DNA of 64,000 bases from Lineus longissimus (lineage: Eukaryota > Nemertea > Pilidiophora > Heteronemertea > Lineidae). Made by a program: the position numbers and the translations under genes. The notes under the pieces were generated by a model, which saw only the letters and a program-made list of their open reading frames with translations, did no database searches and was not told where the DNA came from. The stretch is taken from assembly GCF_910592395.1 (NCBI RefSeq), contig NC_088325.1:4681501-4745500 (forward strand), read 5' to 3'. This document shows, piece by piece, positions 36,036 through 45,377 of the stretch (position 1 is the first letter of the stretch; every line of letters begins with the position of its first letter).

Positions 36036-37001
36036 TTATTTTAATCTAAATCCAAGAGCTTTAGTTGAGATTTCATCTTCCAATATTGTACGTTTATCAT
36101 CATTCGCATTCAACGCACATTTAGTAACGTTCTCTGTGTAAAGTTGGTGATTTCGACTTCTAAAGACATTCATGCTTTTTTCGATTGGAATTTTTTCAAG
36201 AAGTAGGATGTGTCTAGAACGAAGTTGAAACTCTTTAACTTCGTTCTTCCTTTGCATTGAAATGGACAGGATAATGATAATTTTTAAACCTACTTTATTT
36301 TCCTCATTAATTTTATCTTGTAAAGCTGTTTTAATTTTATTGAGATATGCTTCAATGTCAATTTTAGGCAAACCTTCCATTCGGAAATGATTAGCAAATC
36401 CTCTAAAAGCGGAGTTGTTGACTTTTTTGAATGTTTTTAACTCTGTATGTTTTTCAATGAGGTCTTTAATAAGTGATTTTTTCATATTATTTTTCACTTC
36501 AATGCCAAGTTCCTTTGCCTGTTTGAAAAGATCAGATTTTAAAATTCTTTTTACTGGTTCTTTGGTCAAGAGTTCTTTCAATTTCTCAATATTGAGATTG
36601 TGATAATTTTTATGACCAAGATCCTTAACTTGCTGTAAAAGGGGTTTTCTGATTGAAATTTTTGGCTTTACGGGTTTAGGTTTAATGTTGGACAGATTTT
36701 CTTTTTGGATTTTTTCTTCAATGATATTTTCTAGTTGTTCTTTTTTGAATTTTCTAGGATTTATACCTAGTCGTTGAGCTAGAACTCTTTTTTCGATTTG
36801 TGAGAGTTGTGAAATATTTTTTTCAATTTTCACTTCAACATCATTGAAACTGTTTGGAATTTGTTGAAGTTTTTCTAGTAATGACTCTCTTGAAAGTGAA
36901 CCATATTTTTTCACTTTGTTTCTAAATGCGAGAATTTTTAATTCATCTGTAGATAATAATTCAGTTGATTTCATATTTCTTAGCGGTGTGGTTGTCTCCA
37001 T
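36036..37001 (-). CDS. 321-residue basic protein with SAP/Rho-N-like repeats
   Basis: The N-terminal half contains repeated short two-helix units of the form '(V/L)(K/L)xLxxKxGI..(K/R)xxKKxxLIxxL', for example 'LAQRLGINPRKFKKEQLENI' and 'LFKQAKELGIEVKNNMKKSL', like SAP or Rho-N DNA-binding repeats. The second half starts with 'FRGFANHFRMEGL' and is beta/alpha mixed. It resembles the conserved segment found in front of the polymerase in some Polinton-like proteins, so this may be a remnant whose catalytic part was lost. That is a hypothesis. A class 1 box lies at 37024-37039. Confidence 0.65.
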   Translation of the reverse strand: METTTPLRNMKSTELLSTDELKILAFRNKVKKYGSLSRESLLEKLQQIPNSFNDVEVKIEKNISQLSQIEKRVLAQRLGINPRKFKKEQLENIIEEKIQKENLSNIKPKPVKPKISIRKPLLQQVKDLGHKNYHNLNIEKLKELLTKEPVKRILKSDLFKQAKELGIEVKNNMKKSLIKDLIEKHTELKTFKKVNNSAFRGFANHFRMEGLPKIDIEAYLNKIKTALQDKINEENKVGLKIIIILSISMQRKNEVKEFQLRSRHILLLEKIPIEKSMNVFRSRNHQLYTENVTKCALNANDDKRTILEDEISTKALGFRLK

Positions 37002-37329
37002 TTATTATAGAAAAAGTTTTTAGTTAAATAGACGTTTAGGGAATTTCCCTTTTTTAAGTTTCAGTTTCGGTTATAGTAAGTTAATTTATAGCCAAGTTTT
37101 TTGGCTATAAAATAACAAATAGTTTTAGAGATGATGATGTAAAAATTGAAAGTAAAAAATATTTCTCAAACGCCGCTAAGAAATATGAAATCAACTGAAA
37201 TATTATGAAATTTAAAATTCTAGTTAATCCTCACTTGAGCGAAAATCTAGAACTTAGGGCTCACCACACCCATGAGAATTTGTGAAAATCATCATGGATG
37301 AGGTTTCATTTTATAGTAAAAAATAATTT
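37002..37329. other. Intergenic, with class 1 box and hairpin
   Basis: Contains the box TTAAATAGACGTTTAG (37024-37039) followed by 'GGGAATTTCCCTTTTTTAAG', a sequence repeated at 39721-39744. It also contains a perfect 10-bp hairpin TTATAGCCAA/TTGGCTATAA (37086-37110). The rest is the 3' side of the HNH gene; no further gene is seen. Confidence 0.55.
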
Positions 37330-37859
37330 TTAAATTTCATCTTCTAAAAATTCTGCTGCTAAGGATACATTTTGATAGTATAGTTCGTAGTCAATTTTCT
37401 TTCCCTTTTCCCAGTTTTCTTCTTTTGAAACATGTATCAAGTTACGCCAGTTCCAACAAAGCATAAGTTCTTCTTCATTCAAATGATCAAAATTTGACTT
37501 AGGTAAAATGTGATCTATTTCCCAATAATCACCATAATTTTCCCATGTCATATTTTCATCAAATTGAAACTCAAACCATTTGTAAAAGACATCAAGGGAA
37601 CAGTCAAGATATTTTTCAAGATAAGATTTCTTTTGTTTATTTTTAATACAACCATTCAATCGAAATGTTAAATTTTGTGATTTTTTGAATGATGGATTAT
37701 TTCCTCTTTTTTGTTTATTATAGTTAATCATATATTTGTTTGTATATCTATTGTAACAAGATCTACATCTATAACTTCTACCATATTCACATTTTTCAAC
37801 TTTTTCAAAATCGATTTTTCTTGAAAACACTTTTTACAATCACGTGTAAGATATTCCAT
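37330..37859 (-). pseudogene. HNH endonuclease, frameshifted near the start
   Basis: 'WEIDHILPKSNF' followed by 'CWNWRNLIHVSKEENWEKG' is an HNH/His-Me-finger nuclease core. The likely ATG at 37859 (leader TATAATATAAAATGG) opens a frame carrying C-K-K-C. The second cysteine pair (C-R-S-C) and the HNH core are in another phase. The frame changes within the A-rich stretch at about 37812-37825. A four-cysteine zinc site near the N-terminus is thus divided between frames. The full frame would be about 176 residues. A class 1 box once preceded it but is split by the LINE. Role unknown: processing, homing or host-DNA cutting are all possible. Confidence 0.7.
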
Positions 37860-37894
37860 TTTATATTATACACAATAAAAGTTTTCTGTTAAAT

Positions 37895-39710
37895 ATATAT
37901 ATATAGTTTATTTATCGTACTCTTGTACATTTTACAGTATTGTGCATTGTGCGCTTACAAGAAAAGGTGCATTGAACAAGACAAGAACGTAAAAACAAAA
38001 TACATGTATCAAAGTCTATTTATGAAAGAAAAATTCTCATGGATCCTCTGCCGCGGGGGGGGGCAAAGGTCAACTTATCATTCGCATGCTAGATGCGTAA
38101 TAGTATCTGACAGCTCATCTCTATCAAAGAGGTGATAGTCACCCCTGTCTCTCATCAGTATAAGATCCCTGATCACACTGCCTATGTCATTCGTTTCGAT
38201 ATCACCAACTTTGTTACCCCTTCTAATAAGGTTGTCCCTATCGGTCCCTATCTTCTCACATAGTACATTGATGTTTCCCCCGACGGAGGAACTACTTCCG
38301 TAAATGACTAATTTCGCAGACAGTTCAACCAGTTCATTATTACTTCTCAGAGCAGTCTTAAAAAATTTTAAAAACCTGCTGTGCATCTGAAATTCCGGAT
38401 TGATATCCCGGCATATAGTAGGCAACAAATTTGAGTGTGTCCGATACGGTAATTTGAATAGTTTCCTTACACATTTCCTCCAGGTCGTAAGCAGTCTATC
38501 CATGTGCCTAGAAGAAAAATCCCACAGTACGCTGCCGTATAAACACATGACATATGTTTTGAACAGGCGATATTTTACATCAATGTCGCAATGACCAAAT
38601 GCAGAGACAAGTGCATTAGTTCGGGCAATCATGTTTCCAATAGCTTGATCAATAAGTGTCTGCTCGGCGTGGGGGCCTATGATATGGCCCAGGTGATTTG
38701 CTATATCTTCTACCTCAAGTCTGTTGTTTTGCCACCTTAAAAAAGTATCGGCTGCTTCTTTTCCAAACAATAGGAAGTGTGTTTTAATGACATTGAACAA
38801 TAATCTATACTCCTCGGAATATCTATCACAAATCTTAAGCATTTCCTGCATGCCATGTCTAGTGGGGCACAATAGAACTACATCATCGGCGTACGCCAAT
38901 GCCCCTACAAATTGTTGGCCAATATAACATCCGTAACTCGACTGTTTCAAGTCCAGTAGCATTTCATCCGAGTAAATGCAGAATAAAATAGGGGACATTA
39001 CTCCACCCTGCTTTATACCATTTTTTACATTAATTACCCTACTTAGAGTGTCCTTCCATTTTACTTGGACATATTGACACGTGTACAGCGTTGCCAGAAA
39101 TTTCACAATCAGTGGACAACATTTCTTTTTTACTAACAAGTTGAACAGCCTGGTGTATTCAATCCTGTCGAATGCACGACTGGCATCTAATAACGTCACG
39201 TAAACATTACTTCCATGCGAGAGATAATAATCAATAACTTCTTTGAGCACAAATGTACACTGGGTGGTAGAACTCTTTTTCTTAAACCCAAATTGCAGAT
39301 CAGATGTGCAAAAAACCTGAGGGCATTTTTCCATAATGATGTGGTCTAACACCTTACATAAGACACTACTTAATGCGATTCCTCTATAGTTATCAGAATC
39401 GTTAATAGACTTTCTCTTGTTCTTGGGGATAGGAATTATAATCGACCTTTTGAACGCCTCTGGTATGTAAGAATGGGACAACATGAGCGTGAAAAGCTCC
39501 GCTAGCTTCTTGTCGAGTACCTCTGTACCATGTATCAAATGGTCACTAAATAGAGTCTTCCCACCATCATGTTTTCCTTTGTTCAGTTTGAAAATAGCAG
39601 ATCGAACTTCAACTGCTGAGATAGTGTGGCTAATGCACCCACATCTGTTAGTTTCACATCTAAAGTCTATGTCGTTGTCCAAGTCTTTAATTATATCACT
39701 CGTTTAATTA
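37895..39710 (-). mobile_element. 5'-truncated LINE inside the Polinton-like element
   Basis: The LINE lies on the minus strand. Its 3' end carries AATAAA (37908-37914 reversed) and a (TA)n tail at about 37893-37905. Its 5' end is cut at about 39710. The flanks join as TTAAATA/TATACGTTTGG, the conserved class 1 box. The insertion point is therefore certain to within a few bases, with at most a 4-5 bp TATA duplication. Confidence 0.85.
38078..39682 (-). CDS. LINE reverse transcriptase, N-terminally truncated
   Basis: A 534-residue open frame. 'IIIPIPKNKRKSINDSDNYRGI' (RT entry), 'VTLLDASRAFDRIEYTRLF' (motif A), 'GIKQGGVMSPILFCIYSDEM' (motif B) and 'ALAYADDVVLLCPT' (motif C) are intact, followed by a 'YVMCLYGSVLWDF' connection region. 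The endonuclease is missing. It differs clearly from the LINE at 2.05-3.65 kb. The open frame indicates a young insertion, later than the Polinton-like element. Confidence 0.87.
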   Translation of the reverse strand: MDNDIDFRCETNRCGCISHTISAVEVRSAIFKLNKGKHDGGKTLFSDHLIHGTEVLDKKLAELFTLMLSHSYIPEAFKRSIIIPIPKNKRKSINDSDNYRGIALSSVLCKVLDHIIMEKCPQVFCTSDLQFGFKKKSSTTQCTFVLKEVIDYYLSHGSNVYVTLLDASRAFDRIEYTRLFNLLVKKKCCPLIVKFLATLYTCQYVQVKWKDTLSRVINVKNGIKQGGVMSPILFCIYSDEMLLDLKQSSYGCYIGQQFVGALAYADDVVLLCPTRHGMQEMLKICDRYSEEYRLLFNVIKTHFLLFGKEAADTFLRWQNNRLEVEDIANHLGHIIGPHAEQTLIDQAIGNMIARTNALVSAFGHCDIDVKYRLFKTYVMCLYGSVLWDFSSRHMDRLLTTWRKCVRKLFKLPYRTHSNLLPTICRDINPEFQMHSRFLKFFKTALRSNNELVELSAKLVIYGSSSSVGGNINVLCEKIGTDRDNLIRRGNKVGDIETNDIGSVIRDLILMRDRGDYHLFDRDELSDTITHLACE

Positions 39711-39812
39711 TATACGTTTGGAAAGGGAATTCCCCTTTTTTAAGTTTCGGTTTTGACTTTAGTCTTAGTCCATCAAATTGATGGACTAAATTAATCAAGT
39801 TGTTCAAGATGT

Positions 39813-39836
39813 GAATGTGCCAAAAATGGCACATTC
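39813..39836. terminator. 3' hairpin (variant stem)
   Basis: GAATGTGCCA and TGGCACATTC pair perfectly around AAAA/TTTT, 25 nt after the stop of the 89-residue gene. A second perfect palindrome (TAGTCCATCAA/TTGATGGACTA) sits at 39766-39788. Confidence 0.55.
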
Positions 39837-39861
39837 AATAAAAAGGAAGGTCATACTTTTT

Positions 39862-40131
39862 TTAAAAAATCCAATGTTGACTCATATCATTTTCTTTTTT
39901 GTAAATGAAGACATCATCGTGTAGAAGAGGGTTTATATCACCCAGGTCTAAAATTTTATCCTTAATTCGTTTTGTCAGTCTTACAATATACAAGGTTTTT
40001 TTATCTCTTGGTATTAAAAATAGTAAAAAATCATACTTATCTGTTATTGATAAATAGTCCAATCTATCAATCTTATACCAAGTATTATCAGGAACATTTC
40101 TCCAATTGACATATACTTCTTTCATTTTCAT
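39862..40131 (-). CDS. 89-residue protein related to the TIR-encoded protein
   Basis: 'NVPDNTWYKIDRLDYLSITDKY' parallels 'LPLNKWYKINSFRSINTKIG' of the TIR gene, and the following alternating beta-like strands are similar. The two are probably diverged paralogues of one small nucleic-acid-binding fold. A class 1 box (40151-40167) and the leader ACATAATAAATG precede it. The same leader survives before 24239, although the left side carries a different gene. Confidence 0.65.
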   Translation of the reverse strand: MKMKEVYVNWRNVPDNTWYKIDRLDYLSITDKYDFLLFLIPRDKKTLYIVRLTKRIKDKILDLGDINPLLHDDVFIYKKENDMSQHWIF

Positions 40132-40167
40132 TTATTATGTTTTTATTTTCTTTAAATATACGTTTAG

Positions 40168-40699
40168 TATAAAATTATTCCAAAAGATTAAATCCATAAA
40201 ATTTTTTACCATGTTTTGTCTCCTTGACTCCTGTGAACCTTATATAATTGTGACCAGGTGTAATTTTTCGTTTAATCAGACTGGTCGTCCAAACGGTCAA
40301 CACCTTAGCTTCTGAGTCTTCAAGTTCAAGAAGTGTTGACTCTCCTATTTTTGTGTTTATACTTCTGAATGAGTTGATTTTGTACCATTTGTTCAATGGA
40401 AGATCTTTGAATTTTAGATAATCTGTTGAATCTGTGATTCTTGATTCAAGTTCTTCGTTTGACGGAAAGTTCATTTATTTAAAAGAAAATAATTTTTATT
40501 AAGTAGACGTTTGAACGATTTGGACAATTTGGACAATTTGAACAATTTGAACAATTTAGTGACTTGACTGAAGTTTGACTGGAAACTATTTAGACTAGGA
40601 TTTGACTGAGTAATGTTAGTAAAATGACTGACTGGGATTTGACTTGGAGATTTTGACTGGGATTTGACTGTGAGCTCGTTCCGTTACTATTACACTACT
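40168..40699 (-). repeat. Right terminal inverted repeat (532 bp)
   Basis: Mirror of 23589-24120, also encoding the 99-residue protein (40175-40474). It ends in ...CACTACT at 40699 and is followed by ACCATG. Confidence 0.92.
40175..40474 (-). CDS. Small TIR-encoded protein, possible OB-fold (right copy)
   Basis: Identical to 23814-24113 except two residues (S/T in W-T-x-S, N/K in G-K-x-F-Y-G). Keeping an intact frame in both terminal repeats suggests either gene conversion between the repeats during replication or recent activity. The box at 40498-40514 and the TTAAATAAATG leader are conserved. Confidence 0.75.
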   Translation of the reverse strand: MNFPSNEELESRITDSTDYLKFKDLPLNKWYKINSFRSINTKIGESTLLELEDSEAKVLTVWTTSLIKRKITPGHNYIRFTGVKETKHGKKFYGFNLLE

Positions 40700-40705
40700 A
40701 CCATG
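40700..40705. repeat. Target site duplication ACCATG (right)
   Basis: Exact match to 23583-23588. Confidence 0.92.
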
Positions 40706-41109
40706 GATAGAGATGAGTTAGAAAACTGTGTCAACCTCCTTCAACTTTTTACTTTTCCCAAGACGGTGGCGCCGTCTGTTATCTTTGACGTGGTGTATGG
40801 TCCAGAGAGGTATTGCGGTCATGTCTTATCTGTGCTGTGTATGGCTCATGAAAACAACTGTCTATCCCAGAGCGGTTGCGGTCTAGTTTTATCTATGCTG
40901 TATCAAACAAAAGCAAAACATGCATTCCAGATGTCTTTGATGTGGCACACATAGGAGTATCAATCTACGTGTCCTTGATATGCTACACAAGTGTCTTTGC
41001 TTTGGTTTGTCTTTATTTGCGGTAATAACCGCCCATACCCTGGTAACAACTATACTTACATGCCGCGTCACCGGCAGAATCTTGGGGTGACGTAGCATGT
41101 TTGACCTTT
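40706..41109. other. Right host flank of the Polinton-like element, no gene
   Basis: 40745-40784 and about 40928-41043 are inverted matches to 23265-23430 on the left side (for example 'GATGTGGCACACATAGGAGT'). They are separated here by about 150 bp of degenerate tandem 'TGATGTGGYRYAY' units. An open frame starts at 40664 but shows no domain. Confidence 0.6.
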
Positions 41110-41838
41110 GACCTGTCTATTCGGGCACTACTATCGGCACTGTTTCAGCATGTCTGAAACCGTTTGTAGCCGAAATAATTCTGAAATTAAGCACTTATCT
41201 CAGGGATATACAGATAAAGAGGCTTTATACTTGAATATAAAAATAAATTATCTGTAGGGATTTTTGAAATCATATTTTTGCAGTAGCGACTCCTTTTGCT
41301 TGCAATTGGCATTTGTGACACGTGCTTCTTCGGTCTTTTTTGCTCCGAGGCAATTATCATTGGCTCATATATTATCCGTGTCAATGAAGTTCTATCAATA
41401 AGCCATCAATTGATTTGTGATTGCATTAAGGTAAATTTTTTTTAGACTGATTAGTCGCCCTTTTTGCCTATTCAATATGCCATGAATAATGCCATTTGTC
41501 AAAATATTATTTACATCTTATTTGCATATAAAACGTTATTCGTTTAACAATCAAATAAGTTTTAGTTTAACATGTGATCATGGGTAGTGGAAGCGACCAT
41601 AGGAGCACGCAAAATCCCCTGGGTGAACGAAGTTGCAGTGTTGAGGAGATCAACAGGAGAAGAACGAATATTGAAGAAGACATGCACACACTTATTAAAC
41701 ATCATTCAAATAGTCGTCCTATTTGCTGTTACAAATGAAAGGAAAAAATCAACCCGAAACCCCCATACCTCAGTGAAACAGTCCACCCTTTTGAGGGAGA
41801 ACATATGCAAAGGTGCAGTATGTGTTTTGATTACTTAC

Positions 41839-43365
41839 CTAAAACATCCAACCTCAGTTTAGTTGTGGCCTCTTGTCCATCAGCCCCCGTTGTCCGGAAT
41901 TTGAACATTACTTAATTGAAAACTACTATAGTCATTCCTATCACACCGTATGTTTGTCAATCTTGATGTGTACTCCTTTGGAATGACTAAACAATCGTGC
42001 GATAAGAGTACTGCTCCTTGGCTGCGGTGTTTGTCTTTCCACCACCTTGAACTTTCGGCGGTTCCACCCGTAATGTTACAACTTAGCGTTATCGTTTCGC
42101 CGAGGTTTGGACGGGAATTACTAAGTGTATTCCTTATCGTCATCCCGAGAATATCTGAAATCAGAAAAGCAACAGGGCCATCTGTCATTATGTAACATGC
42201 CAACACTAAGACAACAGTTTAACAACGCCTTAAAAGATAGATAGTTGCTAAACCTTATGACTCAATAACTCTTCAAACAACAATTCAATGTGAACTATTT
42301 TTGTAGTAATTAGACTTTTAAGCAAGCCCTTTTGAACATTGGTCATTTTTAGTAGAAAATGAGATTTACTAGGCGTTATTTATAATTATTATAATCATTA
42401 TAGAACAATTCAGCAGGAAGAGATAGTATTTGTTCGACAAATTCATGACACGAATTAAGCAGACGTTATGAGTGGCCTCACAGCGCGCTGGCAGGTTTAA
42501 TTGTCATTGAAATTTCCTACTTGAGCAGTGAGGCAAAAACCATTTCTGTTTTCAGAGATTTTTTATCTTGGAGTTGAATTAAGAAAACGTGTTCATGATA
42601 TTTACACTTCTACCAGACAGTAAATGTCCACAGGTTTTTTTAAATATCACAGAGATAGAATAAGATAATTGAATGCGGTTTTTAGCAGACAATGATATGT
42701 TAAGTTGCTAATGTATCTGTTGCGTTTTGGGTCAGTGAATCCTGTCTCTTCATTATATGATAGGCAATTCTAAAGATGCCCCAAAACTATTTTATTTTCG
42801 TTCTTTTTTACAATGTATCGGTGAACTATGATGAAAAAATGTTTTTTTCTCTTTCATTAGAAAATTCCACCTAAATTCTTCATTTTGAAGAATAATTATA
42901 GCTCGCTGCAGGTGATTGTTTATGTCAGACAGCTGGTGACCTTTGCGAACCCCCCCCCCCCCTTATGATCAGCAATGCCGTCAGTCAGGGTCTTTATGAA
43001 TGCAGCCATTTAACACAATTGATGGTTCAAATGAACAAAATTCATAGACTTTTCACTACAAGAATATCACCCTGCATCTGTCTGATTGTTGTACAGCAGT
43101 ATTCGCAAGAGCCGTGATCAGACAGATGATTTGCTGCTGCTGATGAGACGTCGTCACTCCGTCTGAGCGCTTAGGTAGGTGTCACAGACTATTAAATCGT
43201 TTGAAGTGTCAGCCGTAAATAGCATATAAAATAGTTTGAAAAAAAGTTTGTACTTGTGAGACACCAGCGAGATAAACCGACACAACAGAAACGAAATCGG
43301 CGTTCGCAAAATAACTGACTTTGAAACTGGAGAAGAATGAATGCCAAAGGTGGTAGAAGTTTCAT
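41839..43365 (-). pseudogene. Gene A paralogue fragment: exon 1 and broken Ig exon 2
   Basis: Exon 1 (43320-43365) keeps the ATG, signal peptide and a GTCAGT donor. A TATA-like box is at 43427-43434. Exon 2 (41839-42154) is 316 nt instead of 330. A 14-nt deletion near 41887 removes the codons around the F-strand Cys (E-W-V-C in gene A), shifts the frame and produces an immediate stop. Exons 3-7 do not exist downstream on this strand, where the Polinton-like element and repeats lie. A truncated, secreted half-domain is the most it could make. Confidence 0.85.
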
Positions 43366-43426
43366 CGTGATAGCGGTCTAAACTCTTTAGTTTAAGATTA
43401 TCATGAACTCCGAGAAAGGTGTAACG

Positions 43427-43434
43427 ATTTTATA
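43427..43434 (-). promoter_or_regulatory. TATA-like box of the pseudogene copy
   Basis: Minus-strand TATAAAAT, same spacing (62 nt) to the ATG as in gene A. Confidence 0.4.
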
Positions 43435-43705
43435 CTTATATCTCCCCTCATTTTCCATGGCAGGAATGTCATACGACTCTGAAATGATGTGATACTTGAC
43501 GGAACAGACGAATATAACTGACAAAGAAGTAATTGTTTAATTACAATTATATAGTTATTAGTTATTATCCCATAACTATTCATGACAACTCTTTGGTTAG
43601 AATTGTGCAATAATTCCAAGGGGTCAATGCGCTCCACTTCCGAGCTCTCATCAACCCCTGGAAATATCTAAAAAAAACTTTGTGATAAGTTAATGACAAT
43701 TAACA

Positions 43706-45377
43706 ATTAAGTACTGTCTTCTCCCACGTTGTCTCCTTTTCCTTCGTCAGAAAATGGGTCTAAAAACGAATGTAAGGAGTTAGATCATCGATAACATTTG
43801 GTAGCAGAACGCAGTTGCAGAGTCATATGATATACGGAAGCAGAACATTTTAGGAAAAAGGAACTCTAGATAGGAAAAATTAGTCGGTGAAAAATAGTAT
43901 ACCCGTCCCAGGATCCTAAAACAATGTCCGCTGTACATGTTGTACGTCATTTATGAAATATGTACTGTAAGTACGTGACGTATATCCTCGGGAATGTATG
44001 CAGAGGGGATGTATGCTGAATAGCGATAGAACTGTCCATGTATTGTCCGCAATGCAGGGTTGAACTTGTTGACTTGTTGTACAGAGGTTGACACCACGAG
44101 GAAGGGAGCCGCGTCAACTTCACGAAGTCATGTTTTCATAGATGAGAGAATCAAGAGGAAGACTTCAAAGAGATGGTGAAGCAACATTGGGATTTGGAAG
44201 CCATAGGATAGAAATGGAAAAAAGGTGCAACCAGGACCCCAGATGAGAGGAGGGATTAGGAAATGGTCCTTGCGTCCATGACAGTTGTAGATGGCAGATA
44301 ACAAGTCAGTAAGGACTAGAGCCCGAGACTCAAAAATGGAAACTCGGTGATTGATTAAGCTTCGAAGTGAACAACTTGCTCAAGGACTCAAACTATACAC
44401 GTGCGCATCGTGATCAGCAAAAAGCGTTAAAATCAATAGAGTGTATATACGGAAGATACACTAAAAGCGCTGCCATTGTGTAGTGAGAAACAGACAAAAA
44501 GCAAGCATTTGATTGGAACTAGATTGATCAGTTTTATTTGTTGGTAAATCTTGAAAAAAGCTTCCATATGATTATGGAAAAAAATGGTCAAAAGGGACAA
44601 AATTTGTGAAGTAAAACTAATTGCATTTGAGTATCTCCCAAACAGGACCAGATGAACACATTTTAGTTAATGGTTCTGGCCAAAGTTTCCAAATTCGAAA
44701 TATCCAAAATTGTCAAAAATCGAATTTTACATAATTTCACAAAGTCCTTAGTATAGCCTAGCTTTGGCTAAAATGAAATGAGGGCTTTCTCTTAACCTTG
44801 GAGGGTTAATTCTATATGCAAGGATATTTCAGCGCAAAGATGATTATTCCGATAATTGTTTCGTATCGCGTAATCGTGATCAGAGTTCCAAACTGCAAAT
44901 CGTGTGAGAGAGAAGCGAGCATTTACAAGTTACATGTGGATTAGACTGAGATTTCAAGATATGACCTGCGCGCGTATGAGGGATGAGGTTTGCACTGAAT
45001 GCGATGGCGAGGTCGCCTACACTTCCAACTTATGTACTTAAAATTCGAGCCCCATTGATCAATGCCGAATCAAATATTGTTTGTTTCTGAAAAAAAAAAG
45101 ATTATTCTCTTTGATTTCAAATGCATGGTGTTTGCCTATAGATATTATTGAGTAATCCAAATGACCCATCTGAGATCTGCCTTTTGTGCTCCATATACAA
45201 ACCCTTTCAAAAAGCAATACAAACCACTGCGAAGAGCGCTTTTTCCTACTACTTGACAAACACGACGTTCATTTGTTGTTTAATTCCATAAAACAGATTT
45301 GAAGTGTAATAATATTACAACTTTCTAACCCTTTTGTGTTTGAATATTTCATACCAATTTTACGCGGTAACACATAC
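43706..45377. other. No recognisable gene or repeat
   Basis: Only short open frames without domains. No terminal repeats, tRNA-like structure or known repeat module was noticed. Confidence 0.5.

Larger units (their letters stand above)
23589..40699. mobile_element. Polinton-like viral element, 17,111 bp
   Basis: The element is bounded by 532-bp terminal inverted repeats starting AGTAGTGTAATAG and by 6-bp target duplications. About 20 compact genes lie inside, mostly on the minus strand, in an AT-rich background. Recognisable modules are rve integrase, A32-like ATPase, probable double-jelly-roll major capsid protein, penton-like minor capsid protein, HNH nuclease and TFIIB-type zinc ribbon. 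No PolB-type polymerase and no adenain-type protease gene is visible. Two later insertions (a pogo-like MITE at 32006-33060 and a LINE at about 37895-39710) leave about 14.2 kb of original sequence. Several genes are broken, so this copy is not intact. Confidence 0.9.
41110..43705. repeat. Segmental duplication, copy B (partner 9665-13235)
   Basis: Collinear, same-orientation copy of the gene A promoter, exon 1, intron 1, exon 2 and start of intron 2. It lacks the 717-bp and 212-bp tandem doublings, so it shows the ancestral single-copy state. It has a poly-C run at 42951-42962 and many point differences. Confidence 0.85.

Noticed and set aside
35335-37001. Protein-primed DNA polymerase B
   Set aside because: No exonuclease or palm motifs (e.g. 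YxDTDS) are present in either frame; the two proteins together are too short. A polymerase remnant remains only a hypothesis.
38078-39682. Reverse transcriptase as a native gene of the Polinton-like element
   Set aside because: It is a 5'-truncated LINE with its own 3' tail, and its flanks re-form a promoter box, so it is a later insertion.
42946-42965. Poly-C run as a functional element
   Set aside because: A simple homopolymer in the duplicated copy; the partner at 12470 has only a few C, so it is probably slippage.
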